Shown in pieces: positions 53,044 to 62,273 of a DNA stretch of 64,000 nt; position 1 is the first letter of the stretch; each line of letters begins with the position of its first letter. The stretch lies in NCBI RefSeq assembly GCF_000720325.1, contig NZ_JOJM01000013.1:1-64000 (forward strand), given 5' to 3'. The position numbers and the translations under genes were made by a program. Under the pieces are notes generated by a model. The model had not been told where the DNA came from and did not search any database. It saw only the letters and a program-made list of their open reading frames with translations. Source of the DNA: Streptomyces sp. NRRL B-1347 (GTDB lineage: Bacteria > Actinomycetota > Actinomycetes > Streptomycetales > Streptomycetaceae).

Positions 53044-54078
53044 TCAGTTAACCGCCGGCGGGTTGGCGCGGTGCGCCAGCGGCTCGCCGCGCAGATAGCG
53101 GCCCACCTCGGCCGCGACGATCCGGGCGGCCTTGTGGGCCACTTCCTGGCTGCCGCCCGCGATGTGCGGGGTCATGACGATGCCGGGGGTGCGCAGGAGC
53201 CGCGAGTCGGCGGGCACCGGCTCCTCGGGGTAGACGTCGAACCCGGCACCGGCGAGTGCGCCGCTGTCCAGGGCGTCGCAGACGGCGTCGTAGTCGAGGA
53301 GGGCGCCGCGGGCGCAGTTGACGAGGACGGAGCCGCGGGGCAGCCTCGCGAGCTGCGCGGCGCCGATCATGCCGGTGGTCTCCTCGGTGACGCGCGCGTG
53401 CAGCGACACGATGCGCGAGCGGGTCAACAGCTCGTCCAGGCCGACCGGTTCGGCGATGCCCTGGAGCGACTCCGCGGCCACGTAGGGGTCGTGGACCAGG
53501 ACGTGCGCGCCCATGGCGGCGAGGATGCGTGCGACGCGGCTGCCGATCGCCCCGTACCCGACGAGACCGACGGTGGCGCCCTCGATCTCGATGCCGCAGG
53601 TGTCGTAGTCGTAGTAGTCGCCGCGCCACACGCCCCGGCGCAGGTCGGCGTGCGTGTCGCCGACGCCGCGCGCGGCGGCCAGGAGCAGGGTCAGGGTGTG
53701 CTCGGCGGTGGCGACGGCGTTGCGGCCCGGCGCGTAGCAGACGGCGACGCCGTGCCGGGTGGCCGCTTCCAGGTTGGCGTTGACGGGACCGCCTCGGCTG
53801 ACGCACACCAGCTTCAGGTCCGGACAGGCGGCGAGGACCCGCTCGGTGAGCGGCGCCATCTGCGTGACGCACACCTCGACGCCCTGGAGGGCTTCGATCA
53901 GCTCGTCCTCGGTGCCGGAGGCCTCGACGACCTCGCCGACGGGGCCGAAGGGGGTGTGCGGCCAGGGCAGGGTGAGCTCGCGCACGTCGACGGCAGCGCC
54001 GGTGGCCTTGCGCAGTTCTTCGGTGAGCAGCCGGGGCAGGACGAAGTGGTCGCCCGCGGCGAGGACGGTGGTGCTCAT
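53044..54078 (-). CDS. D-isomer-specific 2-hydroxyacid dehydrogenase
   Basis: This 344-residue NAD-dependent enzyme has the Rossmann motif GLVGYGAIGSRVARIL and the catalytic set Arg (NCARGALLD), Glu (YPEEPVP) and His (PHIAGG). It oxidises or reduces a D-2-hydroxyacid. It ends the MFS-kinase-kinase-phosphatase operon, so its substrate may be a sugar acid or hydroxyacid intermediate. Confidence 0.92.
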   Translation of the reverse strand: MSTTVLAAGDHFVLPRLLTEELRKATGAAVDVRELTLPWPHTPFGPVGEVVEASGTEDELIEALQGVEVCVTQMAPLTERVLAACPDLKLVCVSRGGPVNANLEAATRHGVAVCYAPGRNAVATAEHTLTLLLAAARGVGDTHADLRRGVWRGDYYDYDTCGIEIEGATVGLVGYGAIGSRVARILAAMGAHVLVHDPYVAAESLQGIAEPVGLDELLTRSRIVSLHARVTEETTGMIGAAQLARLPRGSVLVNCARGALLDYDAVCDALDSGALAGAGFDVYPEEPVPADSRLLRTPGIVMTPHIAGGSQEVAHKAARIVAAEVGRYLRGEPLAHRANPPAVN

Positions 54079-54115
54079 GGGAGGCTTCTTTCGAGGGAGT
54101 CGTTCGGGAGGCGGG

Positions 54116-54736
54116 TCAGACGGCCGGGGCGCCCACCGTCGGGGCGTTGAACCGCAGCAGCGCCGACTGGCCTTCGCTCAGCCGCAGTTCGGTCAGGGCG
54201 CCGTTGGCGACATGCGGGAAGACGCGCCGGTACTGGCGCAGCGGGATGCCGAGCAGGTCGCACAGGACCAGGCGCAGGAGCGTGGAGTGCGCCACGATCA
54301 GGACGCGCCCTTCGGGGAATTCGGCGGCGATGTCCGTGAGGCAGGCACCGGCGCGCGCGACGGCCGCGACCGGGTCCTCGCCGTCCGGCAGGTGGTGGGC
54401 GACGGGGTCGTCGAGGAAGGCGTCGAGCTCGGCGGGGAAGCGCTCGCGCATCTCGGCGCGCGTGAGGCCCTCGCCGCGGCCGAAGTCGACCTCGCGCAGC
54501 CGCGCGTCCTCACGCGGGGTGACGCCGAGCGCCTCGGCGGCCGGGGCCGCGGTGAGGCGGGCGCGCGAGAGGGTCGAGCTGTAGACGGCGTCGATGTGTT
54601 CGCGCGCCGCCCAGGCGGCGAGTTCGGCGGCCTGGAGCCGGCCGCGCGGCGTGAGGGCCACGTCGGTGCGGCCCGTGTAGCGGTTGCCTTCGTGCCAGAC
54701 GGTTTCGCCGTGGCGTACGAGAATGACGTCGGTCAC
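54116..54736 (-). CDS. Histidine phosphatase (phosphoglycerate mutase-like)
   Basis: This 206-residue enzyme has the phosphohistidine motif VRHGETVWHEGNRYTGRTD and the second histidine in VAHSTLLRL. It should remove phosphate from a small sugar or polyol phosphate. Its GTG start overlaps the kinase stop by 4 bp. Confidence 0.92.
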   Translation of the reverse strand: MTDVILVRHGETVWHEGNRYTGRTDVALTPRGRLQAAELAAWAAREHIDAVYSSTLSRARLTAAPAAEALGVTPREDARLREVDFGRGEGLTRAEMRERFPAELDAFLDDPVAHHLPDGEDPVAAVARAGACLTDIAAEFPEGRVLIVAHSTLLRLVLCDLLGIPLRQYRRVFPHVANGALTELRLSEGQSALLRFNAPTVGAPAV

Positions 54737-56265
54737 TGGTCTTTCCTCATCGGTGGTGCGGGCGGGGCGGTCCTGGCCCGGGCGTGGGCGGCGGCCTCGG
54801 GCGGCAGCCAGCCACGCGCGCGCAGTTCGTCGACGAACCGCAGGTAGCCGGGGAGCAGGCGGGCGGTGCGCGCGGGGTCGGGGAGGATCTCCGCGCCGGG
54901 CCTGACCATGGCCGCGGCCGCGTCCCGTACGGAGGTGCCGTCGGCCGTCGCCGCGAGCACGGCCATGCCGACGGCGCCCTCAGCCTGCTCGGGCACGCGC
55001 ACGGGGCGGCCGAGCAGATCGGCCCGCAAGGTGCTCCAGTAGCGGTTGCGCGCGCCGCCGCCGGTGAGCGTGAGCGGCCCGTCGACGGGCGCGCCGAGCA
55101 GATCGAGGTAGTCGAGGCAGAGCCGCTCGACACAGGCGACGCCCAGGAGGTAGGCGTGGAAGCGCTCGGCCGCGCCGCGGGGTTCGCCGAGCGTGAAGGG
55201 CTCGGCGGCCGCCGCCCGGAACGGGAAGCGTTCGCCGCGCGACAGCAGGGGGTAGGTGACGGCGTCGCCGTCGCACGCGGCCGCCGCCTCGGTGAGCCGG
55301 TCCAGGTCCGCGCCGGGGAACTCCCGCGCGAGCACGCCCGCGCCGCTGCTGGAGGCGCCGCCCGGCAGCCAGGTGTCGCCGGGCCCGCGGTGGCAGTAGA
55401 CGACGCCGCCCGGGTCGCGGACCAGGTGCGGGCTCACGCCCTTGAGGACGAGCGTCGTACCGAGCACGGAGTTCCAGGCGCCGGGGGTGAGCGCGCCCGC
55501 GCCGAGCTGTGCGGCGCAGCCGTCGGTCGTTCCGGCGACGATGGCGGTGCCCTCCGGGATGCCGGTGGCCGCGGCCGCCCGCGCGCACACGGCGCCGATG
55601 ACGGTCCCGGGCCGTACGACGTCCGGCAGCAGCCGCTCGGGCACGTCGAGTTCGGCGAGCACGGACGCGGGCCAGCGCTCCTCCAGGAGGTGGTAGCCGC
55701 TCTTCAGGGCGTGGCTGGCGTCGCTCGCGACCTGGTGTCCGGCGAGCCGCCAGGTGACGAGGTCGGCCTGGTGCAGCAGCCGCGCGTCCGCCGGGTACGC
55801 CGCGTGGTCCAGGAGCCAGCGCAGCTTGGGCAGGGCCCACGACGGCTGCATGGAGCGGTAGCCGAGCGCGTCCCAGACGGCGGCGCCCGCCGCGTTCACG
55901 CGTACGGCCTGGTCGGCGGCGCGGCCGTCGTCGTACATCAGGCCCGGTGTGAGCGGGGTGCCGGACGCGTCGGCGAGCAGGACCGTGCCGGAGGTGGCGT
56001 CGAGGGCGAGGCCCCGCACGCGCGCCGGGTCGTCGAGGGCGCCGGTCGCCTCGCGGCAGGCGGCGGCCAGGGCCGACCACCACTGCTCAGGGTCCTGCTC
56101 GTGGCGCGGCCCTGCGCGGTGGCTGGTCAGCGGCCGGGACGCGGCGGCGAGGACGGTGCCCGCGGAGTCGACGGCGACGCAGCGGGCGCTCTGGGTGCCG
56201 AGGTCGAGGCCCAGCCAGACGGCGTCGGGCGACGGCGTAGCCGCCCGCGGAGCGCGCTCAGACAC
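54733..56265 (-). CDS. FGGY-family carbohydrate kinase (first)
   Basis: This 510-residue enzyme has the phosphate-1 loop LGLDLGTQSARCV, a central WALPKLRWLLDH and the C-terminal TGGGARNRYWSTLRADLLG FGGY signature region. It resembles xylulokinase and polyol kinases. It overlaps the other FGGY gene by 8 bp. Two kinases in one operon suggest successive or alternative substrates. Confidence 0.92.
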   Translation of the reverse strand: MSERAPRAATPSPDAVWLGLDLGTQSARCVAVDSAGTVLAAASRPLTSHRAGPRHEQDPEQWWSALAAACREATGALDDPARVRGLALDATSGTVLLADASGTPLTPGLMYDDGRAADQAVRVNAAGAAVWDALGYRSMQPSWALPKLRWLLDHAAYPADARLLHQADLVTWRLAGHQVASDASHALKSGYHLLEERWPASVLAELDVPERLLPDVVRPGTVIGAVCARAAAATGIPEGTAIVAGTTDGCAAQLGAGALTPGAWNSVLGTTLVLKGVSPHLVRDPGGVVYCHRGPGDTWLPGGASSSGAGVLAREFPGADLDRLTEAAAACDGDAVTYPLLSRGERFPFRAAAAEPFTLGEPRGAAERFHAYLLGVACVERLCLDYLDLLGAPVDGPLTLTGGGARNRYWSTLRADLLGRPVRVPEQAEGAVGMAVLAATADGTSVRDAAAAMVRPGAEILPDPARTARLLPGYLRFVDELRARGWLPPEAAAHARARTAPPAPPMRKDQ

Positions 56266-57760
56266 CGGTGCCTCCTGTGGTGCGGGCCGTGCGCGCCGTC
56301 CAGCCGGCGTCCCGGGCGAGCCCGCGCCAGCGCAGGAACTCCTCGTACAGCTCCGCGTAGAACCCGGCGCGCTCCGCGTCCGGCTCCCAACTGGTGTGCA
56401 TCCGGACGTACTTGGCGGCGGCGCTGTGCATGCTCGACTCGGCTCCGGTCAGGACGAGGCCGGTGAGGAAGGCGCCCTTGGCGCCGAGTTCGGTGTCGCC
56501 GGAGCGGGCGGTGGGCACGCCGGTGGCGTCGGCGATGAGCCGGCACCAGGCGTCGCTGTTGGCCCCGCCGCCGCACAGGCGCAGCTCGGTGACCGTCGTG
56601 CGCGCGGCCGCGAGCGAGTCGCGCAGGACGAGCGAGAGCCCGTCGAACACCGAGCGGGCCAGGTCGGCGGGGGTGTGCTCCAGGGACAGGCCCCAGAAGG
56701 AGCCGCGGGCGCGCGGGTCGAGGAACGGCGCCCGCTCCCCCGCGGGTGACAAATACGGCAGGAACAGCACGCCGTTGGCGCCGGGCGGGGCGCCGAAGGC
56801 CGCGTCCGCGAGCTCGGGCGGCCCGTCGAGCCCCAGCGTGCGGGCGGCCCAGCCGAGCACCTCGGCGCCGTTGAGGGTCGGGAAGGCCCGCAGGACCCGC
56901 TCGCGGCCCCGGTAGGCGATGGTGATGCCGGACGGTTCGCCGCTGGTGTCGACGTCCTCGCGGACGATCTCCGTGCACAGGGTCGTGCCGAGGATGCTGC
57001 ACGCCTGGCCGGGGTTGACGACGCCGACGCCGCGTGCCGTGGACGCGATGTCGTACGGGGCCATCACCACGGGCAGCCCCGGCGGCAGGCCCAGTTGGGC
57101 CGCGGCGCCGCCCGTTATCTCGGCGATGCGCTCGTCCTCGCCGAGGACCCGGGGCAGCAGCCGCGCGTACGGCGTGAGTCCGAAGAGCTCCACGACGGCC
57201 GGGTCGTAGTCGCCGGTGGCGTGGTCGAGGAACGGCGCGGACGCGTCGGACTCGTCGACCGCCGTGACGCCGGTGAGCTTGTGGAACAGCCAGCCCGCGG
57301 CGGTAAGGGACGCGCTGGAGCGCTCCAGGCGCTCCGGGTCGTGGGCGGCGAGCCAGCCGAACACGGCGTTCGGCATGCCGCTGCAGGTGAGCGAGCCGTT
57401 GCGGCGGAAGGCCTCCGTCAGGACGCCCTCGCGCTGCCAGCGGGTGAGGAGTTCGCCCGCGCGGCCGTCGGACCACAGGATCGCGGGCCCGGTGGGCCGC
57501 CCCGCCGCGTCGACGAGCCAGGCGCCGTCGCCCTGGGCCGTGAACGTCACCAGCCAGACGGGGTCCGCGACTTCGGACAGGGCGGTGCGCACGGTGTAGA
57601 CGACCGCGTTCCACACGGTGTCCATGTCCTGCTCGGCCCAGCCCGGGTGGCGGCGCAGGACCTCGGTCGCGAGCCGCGACACGGCGAGTTCGCCGCCCTG
57701 GCCGTCGAAGACCACCGACTTGATCATGGTGGTGCCGACGTCGATCGCGAGGACGGACAT
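56258..57760 (-). CDS. FGGY-family carbohydrate kinase (second)
   Basis: This 500-residue kinase begins LAIDVGTTMIKSVVFDGQGG and has the FGGY signature LRLCGGGANSDAWCRLIADATG. It is related to the neighbouring kinase but clearly diverged, so it is not a recent duplication. It starts 5 bp after the transporter stop. Confidence 0.92.
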   Translation of the reverse strand: MSVLAIDVGTTMIKSVVFDGQGGELAVSRLATEVLRRHPGWAEQDMDTVWNAVVYTVRTALSEVADPVWLVTFTAQGDGAWLVDAAGRPTGPAILWSDGRAGELLTRWQREGVLTEAFRRNGSLTCSGMPNAVFGWLAAHDPERLERSSASLTAAGWLFHKLTGVTAVDESDASAPFLDHATGDYDPAVVELFGLTPYARLLPRVLGEDERIAEITGGAAAQLGLPPGLPVVMAPYDIASTARGVGVVNPGQACSILGTTLCTEIVREDVDTSGEPSGITIAYRGRERVLRAFPTLNGAEVLGWAARTLGLDGPPELADAAFGAPPGANGVLFLPYLSPAGERAPFLDPRARGSFWGLSLEHTPADLARSVFDGLSLVLRDSLAAARTTVTELRLCGGGANSDAWCRLIADATGVPTARSGDTELGAKGAFLTGLVLTGAESSMHSAAAKYVRMHTSWEPDAERAGFYAELYEEFLRWRGLARDAGWTARTARTTGGTGV

Positions 57761-57765
57761 GGTCT

Positions 57766-59100
57766 TCACAGTCCCTTCGTGGCGGGTGCGGCGGCGGTGC
57801 GGGGCGGTTCGGGGTGCGCCGCCGCCGGGTCCCCGTCGGCGGCGGTCTTCAGGGTGAGCGTGAGGAGCGCGCTCACGGCGTGCAGTCCCGCGAAGATCCA
57901 GACGACGCCGACGACGCCGACGGGCCCCCGGAACAGGCTGACGACCAGCGGCCCGACGAACGTGGACGCCCCGGCGCCAAGGTTCAGGGCGGCCATGGCC
58001 TGCCCCTTGTGGGCGGGCGCGATCGCGGTCATCAGGGCGGACAGCGGGACGTAGCCGGAGAGCGTGGCGCCGTACAGGACGGCGGCGAGGACGCACAGGC
58101 CGTAGCGGTCGCCCGCGCCCGCCGGGACGTAGTACAGGAGCAGCGTCGACGCGGTGCAGCCGAGGCCGCCGCACCACGCGACCGTCGCGCGCCAGCCGGC
58201 CTTGTCCCCGACGACGCCGAACAGCAGGTTCGTGACGATGTTCGTGGCGAACATGATGGCGAGCAGTCTGAGCCACTGGGCGTCGGAAAGCCCGACCTCG
58301 TCCGTGAACCACGCCGGAAGCATCACCAGAAAGCCGAACTGCGAAGCCGTGTTGAGCATCCGCACGACGGCGCCCGCGCCCACCCTCGGCTCGCGCACCA
58401 GGATCGTCAGGCTGCCGGCGAGGCCCGCGAGCGGGCTCTCCCCCGTGGGCGCGAGCCGGGCCGAGCCGGTGCGCTCGCGGACCAGCAGGAGCGGGAGCAG
58501 TCCGCCGGCGACGACGACGCCGAGCGCCGCCCACAGCGTGCCCCGCTCGCCGATGTGCGGGACGAGCAGACTGGCGGTGAGCGAGCCGAGCGTCGGCAGG
58601 CCCGCGGAGAACGCCGACCAGAACCAGCCCATGGCGCTGCCCATCTGCCGCGGCGGCGCGACGGCGGCGATCCACACCAGGAAGGCGTACGCGAACAGCG
58701 GATAGGCGAGCCCGCGCAGGCCGTAGCCGACGAGCAGCAGCACGAAGGACTCGCTGGGCACGGCGACGGCGAGGAAGAACACGTGCGTGACCACGAACGC
58801 GAGCAGGCCGAGCCACATCACGCGGCGCGGCCCCCACAGGTCGGACAGCGCCCCGGACAGCCAGGCCGCGACGGCGCCGGTGACGCCGTACACGGTGAAG
58901 ACCATCGCGACCTGCGCCTCGGGGATGCCGAGGTCTTCCAGGTACGGGGACAGGAACCCGGCCTCGACGCCGACTCCGGTCATGAAGACCAGCAGGCCGA
59001 GATAGCCCCAGGAGAGGGGCCGCGGGATGCCGAGGCGTGTGAAGAGCGAACGCGGCTCGGCGGTGCCGCCCGGGGCGGGCGGCACGGGGGTGTTCGTCAT
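57766..59100 (-). CDS. MFS transporter, polyol uptake candidate
   Basis: This 444-residue protein has about 12 transmembrane segments. The loop motif is SGALSDLWGPRRVMWLG, and the N-terminal half (GYLGLLVFMTGVGVEAGFLSPYL, GLRGLAYPLFAYAFLVWIA) resembles ribitol/arabitol transporters of the RbtT/DalT type. It heads the operon with two FGGY kinases. Its likely role is import of the sugar alcohol they phosphorylate. Confidence 0.85.
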   Translation of the reverse strand: MTNTPVPPAPGGTAEPRSLFTRLGIPRPLSWGYLGLLVFMTGVGVEAGFLSPYLEDLGIPEAQVAMVFTVYGVTGAVAAWLSGALSDLWGPRRVMWLGLLAFVVTHVFFLAVAVPSESFVLLLVGYGLRGLAYPLFAYAFLVWIAAVAPPRQMGSAMGWFWSAFSAGLPTLGSLTASLLVPHIGERGTLWAALGVVVAGGLLPLLLVRERTGSARLAPTGESPLAGLAGSLTILVREPRVGAGAVVRMLNTASQFGFLVMLPAWFTDEVGLSDAQWLRLLAIMFATNIVTNLLFGVVGDKAGWRATVAWCGGLGCTASTLLLYYVPAGAGDRYGLCVLAAVLYGATLSGYVPLSALMTAIAPAHKGQAMAALNLGAGASTFVGPLVVSLFRGPVGVVGVVWIFAGLHAVSALLTLTLKTAADGDPAAAHPEPPRTAAAPATKGL

Positions 59101-59320
59101 CGAAGCTCCCCGGGGACGGCGGAAGGGAACGGAAGGGGGTGCGGGGGGGGGGCGGGCTGCGCGCTGGAGTGAGCAAACAACTGGCCGAAAAGGCACGTCA
59201 AACGTCTGGGAAATCCTCACGCGGGCCGGGTCGCGCACCATGTGACGAGGACGGCCCGCGGGCCGGGCCGAGCTGGGCCGCCGGGGCGGACGACGTGTGA
59301 AGTGCATGAGAACATCACTC
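59101..59320. promoter_or_regulatory. Divergent control region with G10 tract and DeoR dyad
   Basis: Between the operon and its DeoR gene, a guanine-rich block (59124-59156) contains a run of ten G (59143-59152) and four G-tracts able to form a quadruplex. Near the DeoR start, CATGAG (59305-59310) and CTCATG (59318-59323) form a perfect inverted repeat, and ACATCAC occurs at 59312 and 59325. These are good operator candidates for autoregulation. Confidence 0.5.
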
Positions 59321-60094
59321 ATGGACATCACACGTGAAGAGCGGCAGGGCCAGGTGCGGGAGCGGGTGGTCGCGGGCGGCTTCGTGCGGGCCGCGGACCT
59401 GGCCGACGCCTTCGGCGTGAGCCTGATGACGATCCACCGCGACCTGGACTTCCTCCAGGCGCAGGGCTGGCTGCGCAAGGTGCGCGGCGGGGCGACCGCG
59501 CTGCCGTCGGCGCAGTTCCACGGCAGCGTCGCCGAGCGCATGTCGACGATGGCCGCGACGAAGCAGCGCCTGGCCCGCGCGGCCGCGGGCCTGCTGGTGC
59601 CGGGGCAGACCGTGCTGCTCGACGACAGCACGACGTGTCTGCACCTGACGCGCGAGTTCGCCGGGCGCACGCCCCTGACGGTCCTCACGAACTCCCTGCC
59701 CGCGATCACCGCGCTCGCCAAGGAGCCGGGCGTCTCCCTGATCGCGCTCGGCGGCAGCTACTTCCCGGCGTACGACGCCTTCATGGGGCTGCACACCGCC
59801 GACAGCGTGGCGGCGTTCCGGGCGGACCTGCTCTTCATGTCGACGACCGCCGTGACGCGCGGCCGCTGCTACCACACCTCGCCCGAGACGGTGCAGGTAA
59901 AGCGGGCGATGATGACGGCGGCGACGCGGCGCGTACTGCTCGCGGACCACACGAAGTTCACCCGCGACGGCCTGTACGCGCTCGCGCCGCTCACGGACTT
60001 CGACGTGGTGGTCGTCGACGAGGGGGTGGCGCGCGAGGAGGTGCGGGCGATGCGGGGCAAGGGGGTCGAGGTGCTGGTGGTGGAGAAGGCCTGA
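59321..60094 (+). CDS. DeoR-family transcriptional regulator
   Basis: This 257-residue repressor has an N-terminal helix-turn-helix (REERQGQVRERVVAGGFVRAADLADAFGVSLMTIHRDLDFL) and a C-terminal sugar-phosphate sensor domain (LLDDSTTCLHL, TNSLPAITALA, LADHTKF). It is divergent from the polyol operon and probably represses it until a phosphorylated intermediate accumulates. In-frame starts at 59297 (GTG) and 59306 (ATG) are alternatives; none has a good Shine-Dalgarno. Confidence 0.88.
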   Translation: MDITREERQGQVRERVVAGGFVRAADLADAFGVSLMTIHRDLDFLQAQGWLRKVRGGATALPSAQFHGSVAERMSTMAATKQRLARAAAGLLVPGQTVLLDDSTTCLHLTREFAGRTPLTVLTNSLPAITALAKEPGVSLIALGGSYFPAYDAFMGLHTADSVAAFRADLLFMSTTAVTRGRCYHTSPETVQVKRAMMTAATRRVLLADHTKFTRDGLYALAPLTDFDVVVVDEGVAREEVRAMRGKGVEVLVVEKA

Positions 60095-60176
60095 CCGCCA
60101 CGCGGCCTGACCTCCGCCCGGCTCGACCGCCACCCGGCCCGGCCGGAGCCCGGCGCGGTCCGGCTAGGGTGCGGGG

Positions 60177-60587
60177 ATGCCCACGTTCACCATCGGCCAG
60201 GCGGCGCGGCTGCTCGGCGTGAGTCCGGAGACCGTCCGGCGGTGGGCCGACGGCGACCAGCTCCTGCTGGAGCGGGACGGCTCCGGCAACCGGCGGATCG
60301 ACGGGGTGAGCCTGGCCGCCTTCGCGAAGGAGCGGGCGCGAGGCCTCCACCCGGCCCCCGACGAGCCGCTGACCTCGGTGCGGAACTCCTTCGCGGGCAT
60401 CGTCACGGCGGTGCGGACCGATGACGTGATCGCCCAGGTGGAGATCCAGTCGGGCCCGCACCGGGTGGTGTCGGTGGTCAGCCGCGAGGCCGTCGAGGAA
60501 CTGGGGATCGAGATCGGGGTCACGGTCACAGCCCGGGTGAAGGCGACCGAGGTGTACGTCGACCGGCCGCGCCGGCACGGGGCGTAG
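60177..60587 (+). CDS. Molybdate-binding HTH-TOBE protein (first)
   Basis: This 136-residue protein has an N-terminal MerR/excisionase-like helix-turn-helix (TIGQAARLLGVSPETVRRWADG) and a C-terminal TOBE/Mop domain (about 66-130: SVRNSFAGIVTAVRTDDVIAQVEI, ending ARVKATEVYVDR). Mop domains bind molybdate or tungstate. It lies upstream of a second gene of the same design and of modABC, so it likely senses or stores molybdate. Confidence 0.88.
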   Translation: MPTFTIGQAARLLGVSPETVRRWADGDQLLLERDGSGNRRIDGVSLAAFAKERARGLHPAPDEPLTSVRNSFAGIVTAVRTDDVIAQVEIQSGPHRVVSVVSREAVEELGIEIGVTVTARVKATEVYVDRPRRHGA

Positions 60588-60945
60588 CAGCCCTCGGCGG
60601 CAGCACCGCGCGGCGCCCGCGCTCTCGGCCTCGTACGGAACGGCATCCGCCGCCGCGCGCGGGCCGATCCCGGTGGGCCGTGTCAGCTGCCGGACGGCCC
60701 GGGCCGGGGAGCGCGTCAGCGCGGACGTGGTGCGGGGGTCGCCACCGCCTGCCGCGGTCCGCCGGCGCGCCGCGCGCGGAAGCCCACGTCTCCGCGCCGC
60801 TCCCGACGCGGCCCCAGGGGGCCGGATCCGGCCCTGCGGCCTGCCGGTCGGCGGTCTTGGATCTTTCTCCAGTCACCTGGCATCTGCCATGTGGAATGGC
60901 CTCAAAGTCTGTAAATGCCAGATGAAGGCGGCTATCTTTTCGCAC
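60588..60945 (+). promoter_or_regulatory. 358-bp gap with leaderless-type promoter
   Basis: No gene is seen. The first 260 bp are GC-rich and featureless. The last 90 bp are A+T-rich and hold CTGGCAT (60877-60883) and its complement ATGCCAG (60915-60921). TATCTT (60933-60938) lies 7 bp before the next ATG, the spacing expected of a -10 box for a leaderless transcript. Confidence 0.45.
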
Positions 60946-61341
60946 ATGCAGTCCTACACAATCGGCCAGGCGGCACGCCTGCTCGGCGTCAGCCCCGACA
61001 CCGCGCGCCGCTGGGCGGACGCGGGCCGGGTCGCGACCCACCGCGACCAGAGCGGGCGCCGCCTCATCGACGGCCGGGACCTGGCCGCCTTCTCCATCGA
61101 GGTCGCCCAGGGCGGCGTCGGCGAAGAGGAGGGCTCGTACACCTCGGCCCGCAACGCCTTCCCCGGCATCGTCACCGCCGTCACCCTCGGCGACGTCGCC
61201 GCCCAGGTCGAGATCCAGGCCGGGCCCCACCGGCTCGTCTCCCTGCTCACCCGCGAAGCCGTCGAGGAGCTCGGTCTTGAGGTCGGCATGCAGGCCACCG
61301 CCCGCGTGAAGTCGACCAGCGTGCACATCGACCGCGCCTGA
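60946..61341 (+). CDS. Molybdate-binding HTH-TOBE protein (second)
   Basis: This 131-residue paralogue of the gene at 60177 has the same helix-turn-helix (TIGQAARLLGVSPDTARRWADAG) and TOBE domain (SARNAFPGIVTAVTLGDVAAQVEI, VKSTSVHIDRA). It lies 98 bp before modA and is the more likely local regulator of the transporter. No Shine-Dalgarno is near the ATG; a -10-like box just upstream suggests leaderless expression. Confidence 0.88.
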   Translation: MQSYTIGQAARLLGVSPDTARRWADAGRVATHRDQSGRRLIDGRDLAAFSIEVAQGGVGEEEGSYTSARNAFPGIVTAVTLGDVAAQVEIQAGPHRLVSLLTREAVEELGLEVGMQATARVKSTSVHIDRA

Positions 61342-61439
61342 GCACCTGCCCCCAGCGGCACCGCCCGTCCTCGGTCACCGCGTCCTTCCGCTCTCCCGGG
61401 CGGCCCCCGGGCCACCCGCAGCCAGAGGAGTCCCACCGC

Positions 61440-62246
61440 ATGTCCACCGTGATCACCAAGCGGCGTGCCGCCGCCGCGCTCGTCACCGCCGCCCTGCTCC
61501 TGCCGCTGGCGGCGTGCGGCAACGACGACGGCGACGGCGGCAAGGCCGACAAGAGCAACAAGAAGGACGGCGGCTCACAGCAGGCCGACCTCACCGTGCT
61601 CGCCGCCGCCTCGCTCACCGACGTGTTCAAGACGGCGGGCGCCGCGTACGAGAAGGCGCACCCGGGCACGAAGGTCACCTTCTCCTTCGAGGGCTCGCAG
61701 GAGCTGGCCGCCAAGGTCCGCCAGGGCGCCCCGGCCGACGCGCTCGTCACGGCCGACACCAAGACGATGGACGGGCTGCGGGCCGACACCGGCACGCCGA
61801 CCGTGATCGCCAAGAACCGCCTGGTCATCGCCACCGGCAAGGGCAACCCTAAGGACGTCAAGCAGCTCAAGGACCTCGCCAAGGGCGATCTGAAGGTGGT
61901 CCTGGCCGCGCCCGAGGTGCCGGTCGGCCGCTACAGCGAGCAGATCCTGGACGCGCAGAAGGTCTCCGTGAAGCCGGTCTCCCAGGAGCCCAACGTGCGG
62001 GCCGTCCTGTCCAAGGTCGAGCTGGGCGAGGCCGACGCGGGACTCGTCTACAAGACGGATGTCCGGGCCGCGGACGGCAAGGCCGAGGGCGTCGACATCC
62101 CCGACGGCCAGAACGCCATCGCCGCGTACCCGGCCGCCACCCTCAAGACGTCGAAGCACGCCGACGCCGCGGCCGCGTTCGTGAAGTGGCTGAGCTCCGC
62201 CGAGGCACAGAAGATCCTGCGGGACGCGGGCTTCCAGAAGCCGTAA
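61440..62246 (+). CDS. modA: Molybdate ABC transporter binding lipoprotein
   Basis: This 268-residue lipoprotein has a signal peptide with lipobox LAAC (Cys26), then a charged linker. The ModA fold begins LTVLAAASLTDVFKTAGAAYEKAHPG, with FSFEGSQELAAKV and the C-terminal block VKWLSSAEAQKILRDAGF. It captures molybdate outside the membrane. AGAGGAG precedes the ATG. The permease-ATPase gene follows 27 bp later. Confidence 0.95.
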   Translation: MSTVITKRRAAAALVTAALLLPLAACGNDDGDGGKADKSNKKDGGSQQADLTVLAAASLTDVFKTAGAAYEKAHPGTKVTFSFEGSQELAAKVRQGAPADALVTADTKTMDGLRADTGTPTVIAKNRLVIATGKGNPKDVKQLKDLAKGDLKVVLAAPEVPVGRYSEQILDAQKVSVKPVSQEPNVRAVLSKVELGEADAGLVYKTDVRAADGKAEGVDIPDGQNAIAAYPAATLKTSKHADAAAAFVKWLSSAEAQKILRDAGFQKP

Positions 62247-62273
62247 CCCCCGCACCGACCTGGGAACTTCCCC

